64,000 bases of DNA from positions 9,645,034-9,709,033 of the forward strand of contig NC_082618.1 of the NCBI RefSeq assembly GCF_030936135.1, in the 5' to 3' direction. Positions within the stretch are counted from its first letter, which is position 1, and every line of letters starts with the position of its first letter. The position numbers and the translations under genes are program-made. Of the stretch, positions 1-11,914 are shown one piece after another. The DNA comes from Gavia stellata. Its lineage: Eukaryota; Chordata; Aves; Gaviiformes; Gaviidae. Below the pieces are notes generated by a model. That model saw nothing but the letters and a program-made list of their open reading frames with translations, had not been told where the DNA came from and made no database searches.

Positions 1-2552
1 GATGGTGTGCGAGAGTTTTGTCCTGTCACTTAAAGAAGAGTTTAACTTACTGGTCATCCATGTAAAATACTTCAATGCTGGTTTTAGGCCAAACCTAGCC
101 CATTTAAAATGTTTAATTATTGTGTGTGTTGTGGGTTTTCTTTTAGCTCTTAAATCTTTCCGTTTAATTTTTTTTACCTACAGCTGCAGGATTGTTTATG
201 AAGTCACACTAAGCATATTGCTTTTAAGCATGATCATATTTTCTTTGAAGTGGCAGTTTCAAATGCGGATTAAGAATTCCCAGAAAACTACTGAAGAAAT
301 CGTTCTCAAAGCACACACCATCCACAAAGCTGTCTGCCATCAGTTGTGGGTGAATGTTCAGAAAGAAAAAAATGAAATTTTTTTCTTTAGTTCAGCATGC
401 TCTGTTCATATTTTGTGAAAATGAGCTAGTAACTTTAGAATGTCAATGGACATCTAAAAAATTCATAACCGTGTTTTATATAGCATTAGGCAGCGCGTGG
501 CCTTCACCTCCGAAGCATCTGAACTTCAGTGCAAGTGGTGGCTGCGTCCCTTTTGGACCAATCCCAGCCTTGGGGCAGAGAGATTCCCTCTGGCTATAGT
601 TGAGTTAATGATAGACTCACAGAGGCTGCAGAGGGTCTTAATTACAGTTAATTAATAGTTACTCAAAGGGGAGGCCTGAACACTGAGAAGTGCTCATGCG
701 ATACACCAGGTATGCTGTCATCTTAGCAAAATGAGTGAACTACTGCCTGTAGCAAATGACGCCATGCTGATTTTAAGAGAAGTAGAGACTAATCTATTCG
801 ATTAATGAACTGAGTCAATAAACTAATTTGAAGTTGAAATAGAAGCCAGTGAAATGCATGTAAAAAAATTGCATACTTCCACAGAGTCTTAAAAGTTAAT
901 TTGTTAGTGCCATGTTCCGTGGGTGAGACGTGTTAACACTGTGAAGTGTAATTCAACAAATTCTGAAAAATCTACCCAAAAATACCAGTGCTTCGGAAGG
1001 GCTTCTTAACCTGGTGGTTTCTGTGCAACAAATTTTCATGCTTTCCAGCTATGCAGGCCAGTTTGAATGATTGCACGTCTTAAAGGAAAAACAGTTTTTG
1101 GTAACAGGTACTTGAACCGTTGCCTTGACAAACCAGTTTGCTGCTATTTATTGTGCCATAATTCTTTGCTTCACTACTTAATCTCAGTTGATTCTTGTAA
1201 GGAGCGTGATGTTCCTTTCCCGAAAGAAGTACAAATGAAATCATGGTGACTAATGTGACTGGAAACTTTGCTGAAAGATTGTTTTTGTTTTTTGTTTTTC
1301 CAAAAATCATTTAAAATATAGGTTTAGGCCATTTCTTTAGAATGTAAGTAAGTCAAGAAACTACAGCGATAGAAAGGGCTGCACCAGTTGTCCTGGGGTG
1401 AGAAGAACCCCGGGTTTTGATTCGCATTGTGCCACGCGATTGCCTGGGGTTTTTGGGGGCCTTCAGCAGGGTATGACCCCATAGCGTGGCCTCTGCCACC
1501 TCGTCTCCACCGCTTCGTATCGCTCTGCCTTGGGCAGACCAGCGTCAAAGGAGCCGGGCCCAATCTGCCAACCGCACCTTCTGACTTGGCGGACCTTTGT
1601 TTTGCGGGTATGCCAGAAAGTCCATATCCTGTTGAACTGGCGCCTTCATTAAAGGATATTTTGAAAAACAGGTTCCACTCAACATTTAAAATAAAACCTG
1701 TGTAGTAGAATTCAACCAAAAATAACCTGAAGTGGCTGAGAACATGGATAACTGAGCAGCAACTTCAAAATCTCCTGAGAGAAATGCTTCTGGAAGGTTA
1801 TACCAATACACCTGACATTTCTTGGTACAATAAATCAATGGCTCTCCTCCCACAAGTATATCAGAAACCTGTGGGACTGTGCCCTCATAATACACCCTGT
1901 ACACAATAGATCAGCTCTGCACAAAAAAGGCTTTAGTGTCTTGAAAGGGACACAGATGTGGATGAAATTTGAGTAGCTTTGGTGTTGAAAACCTTCCAGT
2001 GGATCACAACAGAATTATAAAAGTTTATTTGCAAAAGGCTTGTAGGATTTAACTCTGAACAAGCAAGCTTTTTTTTCTGAATTGTGTACAAAAATAGATC
2101 TTTAAAATACAAATAGAAGTTTCCTTATGAAGAGCAATATTGAGCGGAGTTAAGAAGCAGCAGTTCAGGGATGTTGCAATTCCTATTTTTGAAAGCATTG
2201 ATTTTAACATAATAGAATGTCCCGACAAACAAAAAAAAGTTTTGCAGACAGCTTGGTTAATGTGGGTATTGGAGCGTAGCTCCAGGTATAAATGACGTCA
2301 AACATAACAATTTTAGCTTAGTGATCTTCAAATAAGATAGTTTCTTTCTTGTTTTGTAAAGCAAGGGAATCTGCCAAGTCGCCTTTTAACCCCCAGAGTA
2401 TTTCTGCTGATCCTGACCATAAACCAGATTTATTTTCTGCAGCTTTAGAACGCTGAATGCAGATAACGTCTAAGTTTCACCGACTGCTCTTGAGGCCGAA
2501 GTGGCGGTGATGGAAGCTGAAGGCTGGGGTTGCTCCCTCCCTGGCTCGGGAG

Positions 2553-2634
2553 CCCAGGTTTGCTGCGGAGGCTCTCTCTGAGCCGGGGCCCAGGTTTGCT
2601 GCGGAGGCTCTCTCTGAGCCCAGGTTTGCTGCAG
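2553..2634. repeat. GC-rich minisatellite, about 2.5 copies
   Basis: The segment CCCAGGTTTGCTGCGGAGGC recurs at 2553, 2589 and (shortened) 2619, each copy followed by CTCTCTCTGAG. Spacing is 36 then 30 bp. It stands out as a GC-rich patch in an AT-rich intron. Confidence 0.85.
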
Positions 2635-5600
2635 CATCATCTGTCAGGGCTGAGTCAGGCCGGGAGTGAGGTCCGCTCTGAGTCACTGCGCAGGGTCCTG
2701 GTATTGGCGGAGCCTGGGGGAAATGGATGGTTTAAATACTGTGAGAATCTTTATCAGCACAGGAAATGACAGCTCATTAAAATACTAACCGTTAAGCCTG
2801 TTTAGATCACTGTCTGGAAAAAAATTAACCATTGAAGGTGCAGATAACTCGCAGGAAGAAAGGTGCTCTGTTTAGACAGTGAACGCGGTACGCAAATTAC
2901 TCAGCTTTGCTAATTGTCCAGTGGCTTAAAAGTATTTCCGCTGGACTCTCCTTTTCAATAGTTTATAGAATGTCTAACTTCCAAAGTTGATACTGTGCTG
3001 GAGCAAAACTTCCAGTTTCTTTTGAGGGAGGGGTGGCTGACATAACCAAATGCGGTGCCTCTTACTGAAAGCCTTCTTGCTTTTGAGCTTCAGGATGGAT
3101 TTTTCTTGTGTTCTTACAGGGGAATGTAGAAATGTGAATCGAGCAACTCTGTGTGGGAGGAATGGGTGTTGGGTGTGATGATTTAATGATGTTTTGCATA
3201 GCTGTTTGGAAGGTGAAAGCCTTTGCTTCGGCCCGCTGGCCCAGCTGTCAATAGCTAGTCTGATTTAAATCCAGTATTAAAAAGAGTTGGAGGTACTGGG
3301 AGGGAGGACTCCATGCCAGCACCCTCCCTCCTCCCTTTGTCACATTCTTCAGTGCCACTTAACTCCCTTTTTTGTAGACGGAGATAATCTCTGGCCTTGG
3401 GCCACGCTCGCTCCAGGACGCAGGGTGAGATACTGAATGCCTGCAGGGTTTGTGCTGACAAAACGCACAATGATATTTTCCTCTTGGTTTGGTTTTCTGT
3501 TGTTTCAAAATGTCTTTCGCTGTTGTCCTCATTTTGAATTGTAGTGCTGGCATTTCCTAAAAGGATGTTTTTCTGTGGCTGGACGAGCCCAAATAGCTGA
3601 ATCGGAGCAAAACGTATACGATGCTGTTTGTCCCCAGACCCCGAGAGGGTCCGGTCGAGGACGAAGTGTGCATGCCAGAGGCTGACAAAATCAATCCCCG
3701 TGTTAACAGTTAAACGGTTTTTCCAAATTAACAGCTGTGGATATTAGAGAGATCATCCCTAAAATGGGGTTGTGACTCAATATTGCATCACCTTTCCAAG
3801 CAGGGCTCCGGTGTGTTGCAGCCTGGGAGCCTGGCGGCTTGTTTGCAGCATCTATTCAATTATTATGGTTCTCATTTCCCTTCGGATTATTCTTCCCATG
3901 ATAAAATGGACTGCGATGTTTTTAAACCTGCAGTGCTTAATGTTTCTTGATCCTCGCAACTGGGGGCCTGATTCCAGTTGTTCATAGGAGCTGCTGAATA
4001 GGGTATGAAATTCAGAACTGAATGCCACTGAACTTCCTATTTGTGTTTTTAATTTCCATCAGAATAAATGGAGTTTAAGAGCTGCTTAATCACTTGCTGA
4101 TAGAGGCCTCTTAAAAACGACAAACTTTCCTCAGCAGTAAAAACCCCCACCATATTAACGTTCCTAAAATGTGAGTCTACAGTGGCAGCTTTGGCGTTTC
4201 TTGAAAATACGTGCTAATTCTAACGTTGCTCTCTGGAAAAGTAGGTGAACATGTGCAGAGGTTTTTATAAGACGGGAACTTTATATCCTAAATCGTGGCG
4301 TGATAGTTTGTTTTTTTTTTTTTTTTTGTGAAATGTTATCACAATGATACAAAAACGCAGCATTTGATAGAGAACTGTACTTCAGCATTTAGCACAGCTT
4401 GTGATTCTCTGAGTGTTCACAAACTCTAAACGCATAGGCGATGAAATGTCGATAACTCAGGAGTAACCTATCCTTTTAAAGATCTTTGTAAGATGAAAAA
4501 TACACCTTTCAAAAGTGCAAATATCACGATTAAATGGCTTTAAAGAAGTGTTTTTAATATAGTAAAAATGCAGTTGACTGAAGCACTGAATAGCTTTCTC
4601 CTTTTTGTTAAGCTGGCATAGGGAAAATACTTTGTTTTTTCCTCCTCTTGGTTTGGTGCTCCATCCACGTCCATTTGAGAAAACTCCTACCTGCAGTTCC
4701 AAGGATTCTGTTAAAAAGATAAGTTTCCCAAAAGTCTTTCCTACCACTTCATGACTAGTGACATGCATTTGAGGTTCACCTGTTGACAGTCATTCCTTGA
4801 AAAGCAAATTAATAAATTGTACAGCGTATTTTAATAAACACAGTTTTGCTGTAACTGGGATAGAAGTTTTAGGACTCACGTTGTCAGAATCTGTATGTTG
4901 TTGGTGGGATTTTTAAACTAGAACAGCTTTGCTGAATCTCTGCACGGTGGTGCTTCAAATAGATGCGAAGGTTTGTTTTTATTTGTTGGAAAAAAAGCTA
5001 TATAATTTTTCATTTGGATAGAAATTGTGGCTCTTTTTAATTAAAAAAAATCAAAGATGCATCTGTTTAATTACAAATATCAGGTAATAGTTCTCAAAAC
5101 AGGCTTCATCAGTGTTTTGTTCAGTGAAGCAAAATTCTTAATGGGTATTTACATTGCAGTATTAGACTGCAAGTAATGTTTTGTACTGAAATGGTATGAT
5201 TTTAATGCATTTAGTCTGTACCAAAGGCTAGTGTAATTTTTTTGAAAGTCTGTTTTCAGTTTCAATTCCTTGTGAAAAATTCAATTTTAGCAGAGAATCA
5301 GAATGAATTAAAACAAAAATTGGTGTTTAATGTTAACTGTTGCTAAGATTTCTTCTGAATCAAAATATCTTCAGAGTTTTTTTTCTCAAAAAAAAAAAAA
5401 AAAAATCCCAAAGCATTTTTTTCTGAATCTTATGGTAAAACTGTAGCTAGTCTCTTTGGTTTTCAAGGAAATTTTGTTGAAAGGTCAGAACACACGGGAG
5501 CAGCACCTCTCGTGCTAGCTGTGCATCCTTGTTGCTGATTAACTGCAAAATTCATTAACAACAATGACAGCAACTAGTGAGATGAATTTTCATTGCTTAT

Positions 5601-5766
5601 TTTGAATGACTTTTTTTTTTTTAATTGAAGTCCTAAAGCAGCTCACTGAGACCTACATTTTAAGCCTTTAAGAAGGGACAGCAGGTTGTGTGTTTAGGGT
5701 TTTTTTTGTGTGTTCTATTTTGGCAGATAGAGACTACAAAGTGTGGATGAGCTTGGTTCTGTTGTG

Positions 5767-5843
5767 CCTTTTATTTTCCTTTTATTTTCCTTTTATTTTC
5801 CTTTTATTTTCCTTTTATTTTCCTTTTATTTTCCTTTTATTTT
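5767..5843. repeat. 11-bp tandem repeat, about 7 copies
   Basis: Unit CCTTTTATTTT repeated seven times without interruption inside the VMP1 intron; pyrimidine-rich on +. Copy number is probably variable. Confidence 0.95.
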
Positions 5844-8079
5844 CTTACCTGTTCATATTCTTTATTTGAAAGACCACAGGCTTGATTCTCAAAGGAAAAA
5901 GCAAGGAATTGGGTTTAGATTATTCTACAAACAGGGTTATCTTCCAGCATCTTCCTGTGTTAAGTCGGATGTGTAAATATGCCTGTGGTTTGCATCTAGA
6001 CTCTGAAACTGCAGCAGTCTTTTGAAGGTGTATCTTAAAATCATTGCTAAGTGGCGCAGGATTATGATGCGAATCTGTTTCTTCTCCCGTGTACCTGCCT
6101 CTGGTTTGAGTGTAATGCTTGAAAATTCACACTGAAGTCTTCCCCCTCCTCCTTTGATAAGAACAGGGTTAGTGAGTTGAACTTCACTTGGCTTGCGGGG
6201 GGGTACCACTCACTTGTTCGTAATTAAATAAAATGAAAACTGATTTTTAAGACTTCTAGATCTAAGATGATGTCTGCGCTTTGGATATTAGGGGACAGAT
6301 ATGTTTGCTGGTTGAGTAAATGGTTGAATTTTGTCAAAAGAGTACAAGTAACCCATACTGTCCCACTGAAATGGGATTTCAAGAATTTTACTCCTAGTAC
6401 TGTGGATTCGTGAGTTTCTAGATGTTACTCTGCTTCATTTTACTCCTTAAATTTAGACACCTTTTTTCAGTATTAAAGTCTCTGCTAATGTGCAAAATAT
6501 CGCAGACATTTAGAAACCAAGGTCCTTGCATTCAGGATCTTACAGTTCTTCAAAACAGCTTTAATAAAAGGAATCTCGTGCACTTAATTCTTAATCATGC
6601 TCACAAAAGGAAAAAAAAAGCTGAATACTTTGTGAAAAAAATTTTGAAATAGTGTTGATGTACCGGGATCTCTTTAAGCCGTCTGAACTTGGTTTTCATG
6701 TCTTTGTTCTGTTGTTTAATGCTAATTGGGCACTGACTTAGTTCAGATTTAAAAAAAAAAATGGAGGCATTTGAACAACCGTTCTGTTAATCATTCAACT
6801 CTCATCATTTAAGTATTCCTCATTTCATAATCATGCAGAAGTTTAAAAGTAAACTATTACCTTTCAGTAGCTTTTCCGGGCTTCCAAGTGTCACTTGAAA
6901 AAGAAAAGAAACCTCAAAATGTATCTCTTTTTTAAAACTGTGACTCGTACTGATCAGCGAGTCATTAGGAGAGTTGTTACCACGAATAAAGTCAGCCTCG
7001 TAAGGGACGGTTCTGAAAAACTGGAAATCATTTGTAAAAGTTGCATACTCTGGTGTAAAATGTGTAATAGATGTGCTTTAGTCGCTGCCTTTTTTTTTTT
7101 GCTGAAATTTTACCAGTCCAGGCACAGAATTTACTCACCCCTTTGTATCATCGTGATGGTGAATCATGAGGGAAGCAATCTTTTTCTTGTAAATATGTTC
7201 AAAAAAATTATTTGCCCCTGCCTATTGAAGGAAATAGATTTAGTGGAGGAGAGGGAGCTACTTTGTTTCTTCGGTCTGTGTATTTTCATAAATTCTTAAG
7301 ATTAGAAAGCTGTTGGTTTTTAATTGGGCTTTAGCATGGAAAAGGGAATATTGTGTCAAATTGGTAGGAAAATCATTTTGGAGATCTAGCCATCCCGTAG
7401 CAATTGCAGTCATCTGGAGAGAGGATCAGTTTGTAAAGCTGTATCTTGGTGTCTGAAGCGTGCTTTACTAAATCTTCTCTGAAGTAGTCATGTAAAGAAT
7501 CAAAACTGAAGTGTCAAAATCTAGGTGACTTTTTTAATGTAAAAGACCATATTAATTTCTTTTAAATGACAAAAAAAATTAAATCTCCATTCTCTTTGAA
7601 ATTAAAATGGCATTTGTCAGTAATGGGAACTCTCCTGTGGTGGGAGTTGGGAGTGTTGGTGTGTGTCTGTGGACCAAACCTTGGGAGCCTTCGGATTGTG
7701 CTGTGTTCTCACCACAGCAGCTCAGCGAGCGTTGATGCTGGGGGTAGTTTCTTCTGTATAGTATTTAAGGCTTGGGGTTTTTTTTAAAGTGTCGTGACAA
7801 TTATTAAAGCTCCGCGGACCTCCTGCTAACCAGCGTGGTGTGTAGATGTAAAGAGAAGTCACCCAGGTTGGTTTTGATTAAAGCCTGGCCGGGCGGTGGG
7901 ATTTGCAGAGTGGAAGTGGGAGGCTGCTGGGAGTCTGTCCAGCCAACACCTTTACGCCTCAGAGGCAGGAGAGGGTTCTTAGTTCCAAAACCGTCTCCGT
8001 GATCTGTATAACGTTAATGTAAGAACAAGGTGTTTAGTAATGTATTGTAGCTTTTGTGCAAGTCATCTGCCATAAACCA

Positions 8080-8360
8080 TGGCATGATTCAGAACAGGGT
8101 TCATAGCTCCTTCTTTGTTCCTTTGTTAATCACTGACTTGTGGGAGGCGCCTGCAGAATTTGCTAATGCATTCTTTTTGGGTAAGGATGACGCACAGATT
8201 GTCCTAATAAGGACTTAGTTTGAGAAAGGGGCCGTCTTCTTGGAGAAGATAGGGGCAAGTCATAGGGCGAGCAGTTTCTTTTTTAACTGAGGGATGACAC
8301 AAGCACAAGTCATTTCCTTATTAATCGGTTCAAACCAGTTCTTACAGGAACTGCTGGTGA
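8080..8360 (+). promoter_or_regulatory. MIR21: Candidate promoter/enhancer region for pri-miR-21
   Basis: A perfect SRF CArG box, CCTAATAAGG, lies at 8203-8212. A TGACGCA AP-1/CREB-type site is at 8188-8194, and further TGACTTG/AAGTCAT half-sites follow within 120 bp. The segment sits in the VMP1 intron before the last two exons and about 3.6 kb upstream of the miR-21 hairpin. That is roughly where the mammalian intronic miR-21 promoter lies, which is described as containing AP-1 and SRF-type sites. No TATA box is evident. The function is inferred from position and motifs only. Confidence 0.35.
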
Positions 8361-8766
8361 TAAATGTGGGACTTCTCAGAAGTCATTCATTTTATTCTCA
8401 GCACTGCACCAGTGCACAGCCTCAGCTGGCTTCTCCCTGGCTTTAAGGAAATGCTCAAGCTCACAGCTTCTCTCTGTGTTACCAGCAGTGTATTGTCACT
8501 GCTTTGCTCTGAAATATTTTTCTTTTTAAGCACTTTTTCAGGACATGGGGAAATACGTCCCTTTCAGAAGTATCAGCTAAAAAGATGAAATACACTTTAT
8601 TTCGTGGTTATCTGCTCCCTCAAGTAGCAATGCCCTTCTGAGCTGTAGCTCAGTCTGAACTTTGTTCTGTTTGGTCAAAGTGGTAAGTTTAAAAAAAAAA
8701 TTGTTTTTTGTTTTTGTTTTTTTCTCCCCTATTTTATCTTGTTCTCTGGGATGAACTTTGCATCAG

Positions 8767-8869
8767 TGCTATTCCAAGTATAGGTCCTTCTCTTCAGAAG
8801 CCATTTCAAGAATATTTGGAAGCTCAGAGGATAAAACTGCACCACAAATCTGACAGTGGCGTGCCACAG
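8767..8869 (+). CDS. VMP1: VMP1 penultimate coding exon
   Basis: Encodes 34 full codons after the split glycine: the loop [15 protein letters not shown] and the basic stretch RIKLHHKS that follow the VTT core. The acceptor is ACTTTGCATCAG (weak pyrimidine tract) and the donor CAG|GTAAGA. Confidence 0.93.
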
Positions 8870-10324
8870 GTAAGAACCTCTCTGCCTCCCTCCCCAATTA
8901 ATTTTTCCCTTCTCTAGCTGCCTTTTGACTTGTCAGGTTTACCGATGTAACTCTTGAGTCTGTCTTTCAAAGACTTGCAGTGGCCCAGGGAATAGATAAA
9001 AATCTCATTTTAAAAGCAACCTGGGAATTAAAAATAATGCTGTAATTGTGTGCAACTGGACTTAAGCTTCTTGGAGAATAAAGGAAACAATAAAGCAAGT
9101 CCAATGGCACGTCGTGCCTCTCTATTAGCTGCCTGTTTTGAAAGAGAAATTTCGGCAGAAAAAGGTTGCATTTACATGTGAAATGGTAACAAACTGTGCA
9201 GCATCAATACTTCAGAAGCCAGTAGGATCTGTGGCTTAATGGCCAATAAGAGAAACAAAATCCCCAAGCCTGTACTGTTTGAAAGGAAAAGAAAAATACG
9301 GTGTTCAGAGCCGGTACAAAGGGGCAGAAGTGTCCTTTCATACAAAAAGAAAAAAAAAGTGTTTTAAAAAACATACCCTGAATTTTCAGTGGGGACAAAG
9401 CAACTTTGACACGAAATTCCTTAGGATACTAAGGCGTTTTAGATTAATGGATTTTATCTAAACTCACGTTTCACGTTTAATACTTGTGGCTCTTCCAAGT
9501 GTTTCTTTGCCCATTTCTTACCAAAAAAGAGACTAAATTAGGGAGGGTCGGGCTGGAATAACTAAATATGCAGATTCCTTTTATGCACATTGAAGTAAAT
9601 TTTGTGCAGTGCATTGCTGCCCTCCTTTGACAAAAAAAATACAAGTCAAGAGTAGCCATGGAAAACGCTGGAAGTGGGACTGCCCAGGACATCGCCTTAA
9701 CTTCCAGTGACACCAGGAGAATCGGATACTAATTGGAGGATAAACACTATATGCAGTTTAGGAAAAAAACATTGTTAACCAGTGACCTTATTGTTTTCTT
9801 TGCAACAAACATGACAGGGACTGACAGTCAGGGGTTGCTAATTCTGAACTCTATGAATTGTTAGCAAAGACAAAACAATACTAGGACTAATAAATCACTT
9901 CACTAGCACACTAGTAATGATCAAGGATTCATCGTCTGCCCTGCGGTGTATTTGGCAAGCCCTCCTGCATTGTTTTTTCACGGGACTAAAGTCAGCTTTA
10001 GAGAGACCTGCAGGAATCCTGTCAGCTTGCACTTGGTTCCTGTTTTTAATTTGATAAATTACATAATAAAGAAAAAATGGTTAGGCTTTTCCCTTTCACC
10101 CAGAAAATGGAGAATTCTCCATTGTGCTGTCCACTAATCTTCATTTTCCTCCTTCTTCTGTTTTGTCTTTGTCTCTTCAGGGGGAAAACTGGCTATCGTG
10201 GATGTTTGAAAAATTGGTGATTGTCATGGTTTGTTATTTTATCTTATCTATAATCAACTCCATGGCCCAGAGCTATGCCAAACGACTGCAACAGAAGATG
10301 TACTCTGAAGAAAAAACCAAATGA
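8767..10324 (+). CDS. VMP1: VMP1, last two coding exons (C-terminus of vacuole membrane protein 1)
   Basis: VMP1 is a multi-pass ER membrane protein of the DedA/VTT superfamily. It scrambles phospholipids and is needed for autophagosome formation and lipid-droplet and lipoprotein release. Two coding exons are visible: 8767-8869 and 10181-10324, with stop TGA at 10322-10324. The first starts after a CAG acceptor with the last base of a split glycine codon and reads [20 protein letters not shown] onward; its donor is CAG|GTAAG. The second follows TCTCTTCAG and holds a final membrane segment ([18 protein letters not shown]) and a cytosolic tail ending SEEKTK. Together they give 81 residues, matching the end of human VMP1 (about 406 aa) apart from a few substitutions. 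The extreme C-terminus is the part reported to bind Beclin 1 in mammals. Earlier exons lie left of the window. Confidence 0.95.
10181..10324 (+). CDS. VMP1: VMP1 last coding exon
   Basis: Encodes the last 47 residues, starting [12 protein letters not shown], then a hydrophobic membrane span and the lysine-ending tail. The acceptor TTTGTCTCTTCAG is strong. The frame is in phase with the preceding exon. Confidence 0.95.
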   Translation, partial: GENWLSWMFEKLVIVMVCYFILSIINSMAQSYAKRLQQKMYSEEKTK

Positions 10325-10990
10325 GCTGGGAAAATACCCCTCGGAATGGGTTTTAGCAGACACGAAAAATGACACATCTTTCCATATGTTTAAAAATCAG
10401 CATTATTCAAAATGGGGGAAACTTTTTAACATCAATTTTCAACTATAACAAGTTTTTATTTAATTTTCAAAGTAATTTGGATCTTAGAGCAGACGTTTCA
10501 TTGACAAACTTATAAATGTTAAGGTAAGGTATAAATGCTTTACATGTCTGAATTGTATTATATGGGGTGGACAACGTGATGTTAAGTGGAGTTTAACACA
10601 AATGTTGTCCATCCAAATTACTTCCAAATCCGATGATTTAATACTCTCCGTTTCCTGATTTAACTTCAGACTGACCTAAGGGTAACTTTTTATTTTGAAG
10701 GGTGGCTCTTTCGCTTTTTCCATAACTTTCAAGATCATCAAAATGTATATAAGTGAATATAGATTGGATACAAACTGTTGCATGTCCCCTGTGGTAAGGC
10801 TCCTCCATCTGAATTCTCCAGTGTCCCATTGCATTGCACGTGCTCTCGGTTGGAACAGCCACCCTCTTAAACTTCCTGATGTTAGCAGAGATGATTGATG
10901 TCGAAATGCTGGAGCTGACGTTTTTTATTCTGTATATTTAGAATGAAGTTAAGATAAAACTTTATAAAGTCATCTTTGATCATTCCAGAA
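10325..10990 (+). other. VMP1: VMP1 3'UTR (proximal form), end uncertain
   Basis: Sequence after the VMP1 stop. No AATAAA occurs before the miR-21 hairpin. The best candidate signals are the variants GATAAA (10953-10958) and TATAAA (10963-10968), followed by a TTGTGTCAG and T-rich stretch at about 10993-11030 that would suit a downstream GU/U element. The weak signal fits the known read-through of VMP1 transcripts into MIR21 in mammals. Confidence 0.45.
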
Positions 10991-11817
10991 TTTCTTGTGT
11001 CAGTCTTTTTAAACTCTTTCTTTTCCTCTCCACTTTTGTATGCTCAGTTTCTTTAGTTTCTTTATTAAGCCTTGATCCCATGAATCGCATGCTTTACTCA
11101 TCCTTCCTGCACAAATGGTGCCGAAGCCCTTTGTTCTTTTTTTTTTTTTTTTAATTTTTTCTTAAGAACTTCTTACTTAGCAGAAGGAAGTAGAAAGCGT
11201 ATCACTTGCTTGAAGTACGGCTCACTGGTTAAAATAGGCAAGTTAAATAGCCAGCAATATTTGTTATCATAAATTCTTCTCAGATGTTTGCCACTGATCA
11301 CGGCACCGTGGGCAGTGAAGGAGAAGAGAGGGGGGAAGAGTAAAGATTCCAGCTGAAAGCAGATTTGATGTCAAACCCAGCAAGGGTGCAGAGAGCCTTA
11401 AAGAACCTTAAACTTAGGCTTTGCAAGTCAGATATTTTTAAAACGTTACGAATTAGTGTGTGTTCAAGTGCTAACGTACATGAATGTAACCAATCTTGAA
11501 ATGGATCTTTTCCCTCTTCAGTAAGTAGGTATCCGTTCCACTGCTATTGTATACATATTACTACTCTAGTAATTTTTGAACTATTGATTTTTATTTTTAT
11601 CCTAGGGGTAAGTAACAAGAATTAATTTGACTTTCAATGAGTGTTATCGAAAGGTGGCATACGAGCACAAAGTAGGTTAGACCTTGCTTTTGCTTGGATC
11701 AGATTTGTCCTTGCGTTAGCTTAGGGCAGGTCTCGAGCAAGGTGTGAGAATATGTATTTTGTTCAATCCCGCCTGAATGTCCTCTTGTGTTGCCAACCGT
11801 CGTGACATCTCCATGGC

Positions 11818-11914
11818 TGTACCATCCTGTCGGATAGCTTATCAGACTGATGTTGACTGTTGGATCTCATGGCAACAACAGTCGGTAGGCTGTCTGACAT
11901 TTTGGTATCTTTCA
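11818..11914 (+). ncRNA. MIR21: MIR21 precursor hairpin (pre/pri-miR-21 stem-loop)
   Basis: The 5' arm at 11835-11856 is the exact 22-nt mature miR-21-5p, starting TAGCTTATCAGACTGATG. The 3' arm at 11873-11894 (starting CAACAACAGTCGG) pairs with it and is the star strand. The lower stem continues outward: TACCA near 11820 pairs with TGGTA near 11903-11907, and TGTCGG pairs with CTGACA. The short loop GTTGGATCTCATGG matches the avian precursor as I remember it. miR-21 is an abundant microRNA induced by AP-1 and STAT3. It represses targets such as PDCD4, PTEN, SPRY and RECK in mammals. It lies about 1.5 kb past the VMP1 stop on the same strand, the conserved arrangement. Confidence 0.98.

Larger units (their letters stand above)
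1..8766 (+). other. VMP1: VMP1 intron (partial, 5' part outside window)
   Basis: This is intron sequence upstream of the penultimate VMP1 exon. I looked for the preceding conserved VMP1 exons (the VTT/DedA part) and saw none, so the window probably opens inside one large intron. Long open frames occur here (for example near 2-418 and 6895-7299), but they have no recognisable family, no matching splice sites and low-complexity composition. The stretch contains a GC-rich minisatellite at 2553-2634, an 11-bp tandem repeat at 5767-5843, several perfect AP-1 motifs (811, 2651, 2679, 3773) and, near its end, a candidate MIR21 promoter region. Confidence 0.75.

Noticed and set aside
2-418. A 138-codon + ORF at the window start
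   Set aside because: It does not match any VMP1 segment, has intron-like composition and no fitting splice sites.
2477-2686. A minus-strand ORF with internal repeats (SERASAANLG units)
   Set aside because: The protein repeat simply reflects the DNA minisatellite; no coding evidence.
6895-7299. A 134-codon + ORF in the VMP1 intron
   Set aside because: Lys/Phe/Cys-rich random-looking frame in AT-rich intron; no homology recognised.
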